DNA from: Frankia casuarinae
GTDB taxonomy: Bacteria > Actinomycetota > Actinomycetes > Frankiales > Frankiaceae
Direction: 5' to 3'
Assembly (NCBI RefSeq): GCF_000013345.1
Contig: NC_007777.1
Span: forward strand, 4,774,001 to 4,838,000
DNA length: 64,000 nucleotides
The notes under the pieces were generated by a model. That model worked only from the letters and a program-made list of their open reading frames with translations. It ran no database searches and had not been told where the DNA came from. Of the stretch, positions 54,281-64,000 are shown piece by piece; position 1 is the first letter of the stretch, and every line of letters begins with the position of its first letter. The position numbers were made by a program, and so were the translations under genes.

Positions 54281-54511
54281 CTACTGTTTGCGCCGCCGAT
54301 AGTGCTCCACGATCCAGGCGTCTACCTCTCGCTTGCGCCAAACCCGGGTGCCTTTGGCACCGCTACCCATCGGCGCGTTGATGACCTGCAAGGGCGCCGG
54401 AAACCGGGAGTCCTTGCGTGTCCAGTAGTCCACCGCCTGGCGAGTGATCTTGAGTTGGAACGCGATGTCCCCGATGCCGACCAACTGCTCACCGTCGTCC
54501 ACGCGGAACAT
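54281..54511 (-). CDS. Small helix-turn-helix DNA-binding protein (excisionase/MerR-like)
   Basis: 76 residues from ATG 54511 (MFRVDDGEQL); a TTG at 54535 is possible. The HTH_17-like pattern VGIGDIAFQLKITRQAVDYWTRKDSRFPAPL...TRVWRKREVDAWIVEHYRRRKQ resembles AlpA/excisionase-type domains. It faces the 98-residue gene at 54589 across a perfect palindrome and probably represses that divergent promoter. Confidence 0.75.
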   Translation of the reverse strand: MFRVDDGEQLVGIGDIAFQLKITRQAVDYWTRKDSRFPAPLQVINAPMGSGAKGTRVWRKREVDAWIVEHYRRRKQ

Positions 54512-54553
54512 CGTAACCACTTTGCTCTTCCTCAAGAACCTCGCTAGGGTCTA

Positions 54554-54571
54554 ATTTGCTGAGTAGCAAAT
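54554..54571. promoter_or_regulatory. Operator palindrome ATTTGCT-GAGT-AGCAAAT
   Basis: A perfect 7-bp inverted repeat with a 4-bp spacer in the 77-bp divergent gap between the small HTH gene and the hypothetical gene at 54589. It is AT-rich in an otherwise GC-rich context. Confidence 0.6.
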
Positions 54572-54588
54572 AGATGGAGGAGGAAACC

Positions 54589-54885
54589 ATGCCCCCCACC
54601 CCGCGCCGCCTGGATGAGGTCCGGGCGCTGTTAGACCGGGACGAGGACTACGACGAAGATCCGGTCGGCGATCCGCCGATCACGGTGAGCCGCTACCGGG
54701 CGTCGATACGGGCGCTCCTGGCCGCCCGGGTACCGGAGCCCGGGATACTCGCTTCTGCCTGGTCCCAGCGGGAGACGGATGCCTTCCTGGCGGGAAGCCG
54801 GGCGACCCTGCGCCTGGTCGTCGAGATAATCGGGCACGCCCTAGCGGCGGCACCCACCGGAGACGGCAGCGGCGGCGTAGATTGA
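54589..54885 (+). CDS. Hypothetical acidic protein
   Basis: 98 residues from ATG 54589, preceded by GGAGGAGG. An acidic N-terminus (LDEVRALLDRDEDYDEDPVGD) is followed by helical segments (VSRYRASIRALLAARV, ETDAFLAGSRATLRLVVEIIGHAL). There is no recognisable domain, signal peptide or membrane segment. Paired divergently with a small HTH protein across an operator, so the two probably form a small regulated module. Function unknown. Confidence 0.6.
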   Translation: MPPTPRRLDEVRALLDRDEDYDEDPVGDPPITVSRYRASIRALLAARVPEPGILASAWSQRETDAFLAGSRATLRLVVEIIGHALAAAPTGDGSGGVD

Positions 54886-55162
54886 CCGGCGGCGAGCGGG
54901 CGGCCAAGCGGCCGGGTGGCCGGGTGGCCGCCCGCTCGGTAGCATGCCGGCGGCCATCGGGAAGTAATAAGCACACTCCGGGCAGCCCGCCGAACAACGG
55001 CCGGCCCTAACCCGTACCCGGCCGGAGTCCAATCCCGCATCCAATCCTGCAAACGATTCACCCGAAGCACTGTCGGGATCGCGACACCAGACCGCGGCAC
55101 CAGGCCGTATCCCGCGCCGGGACCTCCGTTGCGAACAACCTGCGCCACACGAGGGGAAGATC

Positions 55163-55306
55163 ATGGGGGCCACAGAGCCGCACGACGACAAGCTGTTCGA
55201 CGACGAACGCGAGATCGGTTGGGGTGACGAGTCATTGTCCGAGGAAGAGGACCCGGACATCGAACGACTCCTCGCCGATCTTCCACCGCACCACGTCGAC
55301 CGCTGA
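55163..55306 (+). CDS. Small acidic protein (47 residues)
   Basis: Short gene from ATG 55163 with GAGGGGAAG upstream. MGATEPHDDKLFDDEREIGW continues through a Glu/Asp-rich stretch and ends LLADLPPHHVDR. The GWGD block followed by an acidic stretch recalls small actinobacterial proteins of unknown function. Codon use looks like that of its neighbours. No function can be assigned. Confidence 0.55.
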   Translation: MGATEPHDDKLFDDEREIGWGDESLSEEEDPDIERLLADLPPHHVDR

Positions 55307-55655
55307 TCCGGCGGCGAACCCACTCGTCACCACCAGCCCCCGCCACCAGGGCGAGAAAGTGCACCACTCGGCACTTTCCTGGCGCAATTATGGGGCGCCG
55401 GGTGCGGTTTGCCAGGAACGATCCGTGCCGGGTACCCAGCCAGCGGGGCGGCGTCCGCGCAGTTGGGCAGGACGTGAACGGGCAACCCGAGCCTGTCCTG
55501 GAGGACCCGCGCCGCTGATACCGCACGGGCGGAGAATTCTCACTCACGGTGATGATTGTGGGACGTGTCACCGCCGGGAGGAGCCTCGGTTCGAATTCCA
55601 GTCGGCGGTTGGCGCCGGTATCTCACCGAATCCCAATCCGACGACCGGCTCCGGC
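55307..55655. other. Intergenic region upstream of the CsoR gene, no gene seen
   Basis: About 350 bp. A GGTTCGAATTCC at 55588 looks like a tRNA T-loop, but no matching arms were found. Confidence 0.4.
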
Positions 55656-55680
55656 CCAGGTACCGTAGGGGGGTACCTGG
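55656..55680. promoter_or_regulatory. CsoR-type operator CCAGGTACC-N7-GGTACCTGG
   Basis: A perfect 9-bp inverted repeat whose centre (on the complement TACCCCCCTACGGTA) matches the C-tract palindromes bound by CsoR repressors. It ends 17 bp before the CsoR start codon, indicating autoregulation. Confidence 0.8.
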
Positions 55681-55697
55681 ACGGGAAGGCGCGATGG

Positions 55698-55979
55698 ATG
55701 CACGGCTACACCAACACCAAGGACGATTACACCGCTCGGCTTCGCCGCATCGAAGGCCAGGTCCGGGGGCTACAGCGCATGATTGCCGAGGACAAGTACT
55801 GCATCGACATCCTCACCCAGGTCTCGGCGACGACCCGGGCGTTACAGTCGGTCGCCCTCGGGCTCCTCGAGGACCATCTGACGCACTGCGTGACGCACGC
55901 CGCCGCCGAAGGCGGTCCGGTGGCCGACGAGAAGATCCGGGAGGCGTCGGCCGCGATCGCGCGGCTCGTTCGGTCCTGA
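55698..55979 (+). CDS. CsoR/DUF156-family metal-sensing repressor
   Basis: 93 residues from ATG 55698. The all-helical fold is clear: DDYTARLRRIEGQVRGLQRMIAEDKYCIDILTQVSATTRALQSVALGLLEDHLTHCVTHA. The Cu(I) ligand pattern C-H-C is complete: Cys in KYCIDIL, His and Cys in LEDHLTHC. Binding of copper would release it from the operator just upstream. No copZ or copper ATPase gene lies in the window, so the target may be elsewhere or only itself. Confidence 0.9.
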   Translation: MHGYTNTKDDYTARLRRIEGQVRGLQRMIAEDKYCIDILTQVSATTRALQSVALGLLEDHLTHCVTHAAAEGGPVADEKIREASAAIARLVRS

Positions 55980-56181
55980 CCACGGCGGTTGCGGTGAAGG
56001 CGGTTGCGGTGAGACGACGGACATCGCTTTCGAGGTTCGTCGAGGTCCCCGGGTCGGGTGCTGCGCAGGTCATCCTCGCCTGTTCACCTTCACGGAATAT
56101 GCCTCCTGGATCTCGCAGGTTACGCCGGACGGCCCCGGACCGGGGCCTGCCGGATGGCGTCGGCCGGGTAGCGTCGGCCGG

Positions 56182-56874
56182 GTGACGAGCGAGACCGACG
56201 GCACCGCGGTGCCCGCCAACGGTGCGGTCGACCGCACCGCGTCGGTGCAACGGATCTGGCTGGACGACCGGTCCTGGGTCGACGTCACGCGCGGATGGCT
56301 ACGCGAGGCCGACCAGCTGTACGAGACCCTGCATGCCGAGATCCCCTGGCGACAGGGAACCATGTGGCGTTACGAACGCCACGTCACCGAACCACGGATG
56401 AGCGCCTGGATCCCGCGGGGTCGGCCGGTCGCCTTTCCCGCCCTGCTCGACGCCTACCGGACCCTGCGGCGGACCTACGGCGTGGAGTTCGACGGCTTTG
56501 GCCTGTCGCTGTACCGGGACGGAGCCGACGGCGTCGCCTTCCACCGGGACCGCGAGATGCGCTGGCTCGACGACACGGTGATCGCCATCCTCACCCTCGG
56601 TGCCCGGCGACCGTTCCTGATCAAGTCTCGCCACCTGCCGCCCGGCCGACGGATCCTCAACGACCCGGAGGCATCCGGCGCTCGCGACCTCTCCCCGGCC
56701 GGCGGTGATCTGATCGTGCTGGGAGGTCGGGCCCAAGCCGACTGGCTGCACGCGGTGCCCAGGGTCCCGGAGCACGTCGCCGGACGCATCTCGGTCCAGT
56801 GGCGATGGACGTCCCGGACGGGCCGCCCGGAACAGGGCCCCGGTTACGGCGCCGCGCGCCACTTCTCGCGATAG
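56182..56874 (+). CDS. AlkB-like 2-oxoglutarate/Fe(II) dioxygenase
   Basis: 230 residues from GTG 56182. The iron ligands are HxD in VAFHRDREMRWLDD and the distal His in DWLHAVPRVPEHVAGRISVQWRW, with the 2-oxoglutarate-binding Arg in that same last strand. MWRYERHVTEPRMSAWIP is the nucleotide-recognition lid. It probably repairs alkylated DNA or RNA bases. It is monocistronic. Confidence 0.88.
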   Translation: MTSETDGTAVPANGAVDRTASVQRIWLDDRSWVDVTRGWLREADQLYETLHAEIPWRQGTMWRYERHVTEPRMSAWIPRGRPVAFPALLDAYRTLRRTYGVEFDGFGLSLYRDGADGVAFHRDREMRWLDDTVIAILTLGARRPFLIKSRHLPPGRRILNDPEASGARDLSPAGGDLIVLGGRAQADWLHAVPRVPEHVAGRISVQWRWTSRTGRPEQGPGYGAARHFSR

Positions 56875-57005
56875 CCGCCGCCTGCCGGCTCCCCGAGGCA
56901 TCCTCACCTGCCCGCACCCGCGGCACCACCACCAGCAGCAGGCCGGACATCACGAGGAACGCGACCAACCCGGCCGGTCACCGGGCGGGCCGGTCACCGG
57001 GCGGG

Positions 57006-59756
57006 TCAGTCACAGGGCGGGTCGTAGTGCCGGTGACCGAGGTAGGTCCGCCACTGCTCCCGATTGATGCGGCCCTCGGCCCTGGCACAGATCTCGTCCT
57101 CGGCCGCGAGCAGGTCGAGCTGCCAGAGACGGACGGCGTCACCGGCTACGACTGCGAGGACGCCCTCATGTCCCAGAGGTCCGAAGACCGTCGCCGTCGG
57201 CGCGGTGCCGACCGGCAGGGTGGCCCGCTGCACCGGCCGGGATGGTGAGCGCATGTCCCAGAGCGTTACCTGACCGGCCGGGGTACTGACAGCGAGGACC
57301 CGCCCGTCGGCGGAGAGCGCGATCGAACCGGCCTGGCCTGGCCGGCTCGCGATGGCGGTGAGGCGGTGCAGTCCCCGGGGGCTGTCCAGCCCATAGATCT
57401 CCGTCAGCGAGCCGCCGTCGGAGGTACTCGCCACGGCGAGCCACCGGCCGTCCGGGCTGACGAGGAGCTTGCGGACAGTGGCGGGGGCGGTCAGCTGGGC
57501 CCGGCGGCGCGGTTGCCCGGCAGCGGTCACATCCCAGACGGAGAGATGGCCTACCCCCCCGACCGCGAGCGAGTCGCCGTCGGGGGTGAAGGCGAGGCTG
57601 GTGACCTCCGCCGGCTGGGGCAGCTCGGCGAGGGCGCGAGGATTCTGCGGATGGCCGATGTCCCAGAGACGGACGACGCGATCGGCGCCCGCCGAGGCCA
57701 GGGTTCGACCATCCCCGCTCACCGCGACGCTCGCCACCGCACCCGTGTGTCCCCGCAACTCGGCGAGCAGACTCACCCGTTGACCGGTGTTGATCGCCGA
57801 CTGAAGGTCACCGTCGTCCGTGGACCCGGGCTGGGCCAGCCGCCATAACCGGATCACCCCGTCCGTCCCCGCCGTCACCATGATCGTGGACGCCCGCACA
57901 CCCGTGGCCGGACCGGATGCGGGTATCAGCGCGACGGCGAGCAGGCCCTTCACCGCGGCCGCCGGGGCGACCCCGGCCGCGAGGGGGCTGCGATCTCCCA
58001 TGGCCGCGGCCACCGCGGGCAGGTCGGTGATGTAGCGCACCCGGCCAGGGCCGATGATGTTCCACACCGACCCGCCGAAGTCACCGACGATGATCAGATA
58101 TCGACCATCCGGGGTGATCAGCAGATCGCGGATCGCTCCCGTCGCCGGCCCGATCTGCCGGATGCTCGCATTGACCAGCGCCTCCGCCGCAGCCGAGGTC
58201 GGAGCCATGCGGTAGGCCGAGACGGCGAGTTGGCCGGCGAGATCCGGTTCCCGGTCGAGAAGGCGCATCGCGCCACGGGCCGCCTCACGCGACGTGGCCG
58301 CCGCGCTGCGCTCCCGCAGCGTATCGACGATCACAACGGTCGAGAGGACGAGCACCGAGACCGCCACGCCGATCGAGAGCACGCGTCGAAGCCACCCGCG
58401 GTCCAGGTGATCCCGCGGTGACGATGGTGATGACAAGGCGGAGACATTCCCGGTGCCCTCCTGGACGTAGCTTGCGCGCGCTCTCGCGGCCGCGGTGGGC
58501 AGTGGGGCGGGCACACCGGCCAGAGCGGCCGACGGACCGGGAGACGACGGAGCGGGAGACGACGGACCGGGAGACGACGGACGCATCCGCGGTTCTGCTC
58601 CGGTACGGACGGCGCCGAGGGCGACCGCGGCGGCCGGCGGGACGGCCGTGATCTCCGCGGCCGGCGGGACGGCCGTGATCTCCGCGGCCGGCCCGGTCCC
58701 GAGCACGGTCACGGTTTCGAGTACGGTCACGGTTTCGAGCACGATCTCGAGGCCGTGGATGGCACCGATGGCAGGAGCGGCGAGGTCGCTCGTGCCTACG
58801 ACCTCCGGTTTCGTCTCGGACTCGACCGTCCGCCTCGTCTGCACCGGCACCAGCGTCTCGATGACACCCGCCGGCAGGGCGAGACGCCGGGTGGGTTCGA
58901 CCGCCGGCTCCGCCTCGCTTCGTGTCGGATAGGCCATCAGCTGTTCGAGCAGTTCGGCCGCGGCCGGCCGGCGCTTCGGGTCCTTGCGCATCGCCGCCGC
59001 GACCAGCTCTCGCAGCTCCGGGCAGAACACGGACAGGTCGGGTTCCGCGTAGACGGCCCGCTGCAGCAGGACCCGGGGCGTTCCGGCACCGAATGGCGGC
59101 CGGCCGGTCGCGGCGAACAACAGCATGCCGCCCCAGGTAAAGACATCCGATGCGACGGTGGCGGTCTGCCCGAGAGCCTGTTCGGGCGTTATGAACGCAA
59201 GTGTTCCGATACCGGACGGCGGTCCGCCCGGATTATTGATGCTTACCGCATTCATCGCTCGGAAGAGCCCGAAGTCAACCAGCCGCACTCCCTGCCCGGA
59301 AAGAACCACATTGATAGGCTTCAGGTCGCCGAGGAAAATTTCCAATTCGTGCAGTGCGGCCAGAGCCGTCGCCAGCCCGACGGCGAGCCGGTAGGTGTCT
59401 GGTCCGGACAACGCTGCGCCGCCGGCGACGGTTGCGGCGAGAGTCGGAGCGTCGATGAACTCCGCGACGACGTATGGGGGGCGAGCGCCCGTGTCGAGGT
59501 CGAGGATGGCGGCGAGGCAGGACGGCGCCAACCGGCGGATGTTGTCGAGGTCGACGCGCAGGCGCCGACGGAACTCTGCGTCCCGCCCGAAGGGCGCAGT
59601 AATCGTCTTGACGAGGACCGGACGCGCCTCGCCGTTACGTGCAAGAAACACTGGTCCTGTCCTGGCGTCGACCAGCTTCCGTTCAACTGTATACGGACCG
59701 ATAGTCTGGAGATCAGTCCCGGTGAGCCCAGGGAGGTTGCGCCGGGATATCGCCAT
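57006..59756 (-). CDS. Ser/Thr protein kinase fused to a WD40 propeller
   Basis: 916 residues from MAISRRNLPGL (GGAGG 9 nt upstream). The kinase domain covers residues 15-275: VLVKTI (ATP Lys), FLGDLKPINVVL (catalytic loop with LGD instead of HRD), RLVDFGL (DFG) and LAFITPEQALG. A Pro/Thr/Val repeat linker and a membrane segment near residue 470 (VLSIGVAVSVLVLSTVVIVD) follow. The extracellular part has about seven WD40-like repeats (VASVAVSGDGRTLASAGADRVVRLWDIG). It resembles actinobacterial receptor kinases. Confidence 0.92.
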   Translation of the reverse strand: MAISRRNLPGLTGTDLQTIGPYTVERKLVDARTGPVFLARNGEARPVLVKTITAPFGRDAEFRRRLRVDLDNIRRLAPSCLAAILDLDTGARPPYVVAEFIDAPTLAATVAGGAALSGPDTYRLAVGLATALAALHELEIFLGDLKPINVVLSGQGVRLVDFGLFRAMNAVSINNPGGPPSGIGTLAFITPEQALGQTATVASDVFTWGGMLLFAATGRPPFGAGTPRVLLQRAVYAEPDLSVFCPELRELVAAAMRKDPKRRPAAAELLEQLMAYPTRSEAEPAVEPTRRLALPAGVIETLVPVQTRRTVESETKPEVVGTSDLAAPAIGAIHGLEIVLETVTVLETVTVLGTGPAAEITAVPPAAEITAVPPAAAVALGAVRTGAEPRMRPSSPGPSSPAPSSPGPSAALAGVPAPLPTAAARARASYVQEGTGNVSALSSPSSPRDHLDRGWLRRVLSIGVAVSVLVLSTVVIVDTLRERSAAATSREAARGAMRLLDREPDLAGQLAVSAYRMAPTSAAAEALVNASIRQIGPATGAIRDLLITPDGRYLIIVGDFGGSVWNIIGPGRVRYITDLPAVAAAMGDRSPLAAGVAPAAAVKGLLAVALIPASGPATGVRASTIMVTAGTDGVIRLWRLAQPGSTDDGDLQSAINTGQRVSLLAELRGHTGAVASVAVSGDGRTLASAGADRVVRLWDIGHPQNPRALAELPQPAEVTSLAFTPDGDSLAVGGVGHLSVWDVTAAGQPRRRAQLTAPATVRKLLVSPDGRWLAVASTSDGGSLTEIYGLDSPRGLHRLTAIASRPGQAGSIALSADGRVLAVSTPAGQVTLWDMRSPSRPVQRATLPVGTAPTATVFGPLGHEGVLAVVAGDAVRLWQLDLLAAEDEICARAEGRINREQWRTYLGHRHYDPPCD

Positions 59757-59942
59757 ACGACGAAACCTCCTACGACTGCACAAACCGGCCGTGCCGGCAC
59801 GGCGGCGGATCTGGTCGACAAATTCATGTTATCGGCGCGAGCCATGGGCCGGGCGCCCCCTTGTGGTGGTCGAGCACCCACACCCACGCCATCCCGCCTA
59901 ATGTTGGCGGGAGGCCGGATGCCCGCCGACGGGCGTGGACGA

Positions 59943-60581
59943 TCAGGCGTTCGTCGGCCGGGCGAAGGGCTGCAACCGGGTGACGAGTCCGCGGACCTCG
60001 GCCCCGGCCGCAGCCAGGGTCTCCTCGGCGGAGCTGCGGCTGCTGCCCTCCAGCAGGACGTCCAACGCGATCAGCCGCTCCGCGATCTCCGTCATCAGAT
60101 CAAAGTCGCGAACACGCTGGTGGACCAGTTCGGCCAGCCGCTCGTTCTTCTCGAACAGCTCGACGAAGACGCTGACCTTGGCCCGGAGCAACCAGGGGTC
60201 GAAAGGCTTCGCGATGTAGTCGACCGCGCCGACAGCGTAGCCGCGGAACGCGTGATGCGGCTCGCGGTCGATCGCCGTCAGAAAGATGATCGGAGTGTCT
60301 CGGGTACGCCCCCGCTGCTTGATCCGGTGCGCTGTCTCGAAACCGTCCATCCCCGGCATCTGGACGTCCAGCAGGATCACCGCGAAGTCGTCCACCAGAA
60401 GACGCTTGAGAGCTTCCTCACCCGACGACGCCGTGACGAGATCCTGATCCAGCGAGGCGAGAATCGCCTCCAGGGCCATCAGATTGTCCGCTCGATCGTC
60501 GACCAGCAGGATCTTGCTGCGGGGCCGTTCCGTGCTCGGCCCACCTTCGCCGTCGACGGAACCGCCGGTCCGCTCGGTCAC
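59943..60581 (-). CDS. Response regulator with C-terminal coiled region
   Basis: 212 residues from GTG 60581 with a GGAGGAGGCAGG ribosome site. The receiver domain is complete: KILLVDDRADN (acidic pair), VILLDVQMPGMDG (phospho-Asp), FLTAIDRE (Thr) and YIAKPFDPWLL (Lys). A helical tail (FEKNERLAELVHQRVRDFDLMTEI) follows, with no DNA-binding domain. It lies 136 bp downstream of the hybrid kinase gene in the same direction and is its likely partner. Confidence 0.9.
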   Translation of the reverse strand: MTERTGGSVDGEGGPSTERPRSKILLVDDRADNLMALEAILASLDQDLVTASSGEEALKRLLVDDFAVILLDVQMPGMDGFETAHRIKQRGRTRDTPIIFLTAIDREPHHAFRGYAVGAVDYIAKPFDPWLLRAKVSVFVELFEKNERLAELVHQRVRDFDLMTEIAERLIALDVLLEGSSRSSAEETLAAAGAEVRGLVTRLQPFARPTNA

Positions 60582-60717
60582 CCGCCTGCCTCCTCCTTCG
60601 CGATCGCCCTGCCGACCCGTGGTGGGCGTCGCCACCCCTACATGATCACTGATCGCTCCCGGCGGCATCTCACCACCCCACCGATAGCCACCCGAATGCG
60701 CACCATACGCGATCTGA

Positions 60718-64000
<3,283 letters not shown>

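Overview
The window is high-GC actinomycete DNA. GTG starts are frequent, stop/start codons often overlap by four bases (ATGA or GTGA), and the gene order at the right end (sepX, rimJ-like, moaB, moaC, glp, galU, folate cyclo-ligase, FmdB protein) is the conserved actinobacterial cell-division/molybdopterin neighbourhood. The density of insertion sequences and amplified regulator and methyltransferase families suggests a Frankia-like genome. The genus is an inference.

Bases 1-17300 are a scrambled accessory region. From the left edge there is a truncated serine recombinase and an ISAs1-type element with 21-bp ends. Two regulator/Rossmann-protein pairs follow, one regulator being frameshifted in a run of seven G, and then the remains of a lanthipeptide locus (LanB C-terminal-type protein plus a truncated LanC). 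Two almost identical 1,431-bp IS5-type copies in opposite orientation enclose an AMP-ligase gene split by an IS66-type element, a gene of unknown function and an Rrf2/MFS pair. TGA lies on both outer sides of this 8.7-kb unit, as in a composite transposon. A methyltransferase fragment and a third IS5-type element follow.

Bases 18300-33300 look like a defence island. A type I restriction-modification operon (YgjP-like peptidase, hsdR, hsdS, hsdM) has hsdM damaged twice: a 14-bp tandem duplication shifts its frame, and an IS701-type element separates its last codons. Next is a three-gene ubiquitin-like conjugation operon (ubiquitin-like protein, E2-like protein, JAB-E1 fusion), divergent from an XRE regulator/ImmA-IrrE peptidase pair. 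A DUF2637-type membrane protein and the tail of a large serine recombinase suggest an integrative element.

Bases 33400-45000 hold a degraded stretch, a GAPDH gene, IS remnants and a small metabolic cluster (GAF-LuxR regulator, acyl-CoA synthetase, LuxR regulator, alpha/beta hydrolase, SnoaL-like protein). A DUF574-type methyltransferase gene is cut in two by a vapBC toxin-antitoxin cassette.

Bases 45000-64000 are chromosomal backbone: a cyclase-family hydrolase, the sepX-glp-moa block, galU, 5-formyltetrahydrofolate cyclo-ligase, an FmdB zinc-ribbon protein, small regulators, a CsoR-type repressor with a clear operator, an AlkB-like oxygenase, a Ser/Thr kinase-WD40 fusion, and a response regulator beside a multi-HAMP hybrid histidine kinase that runs off the right edge.
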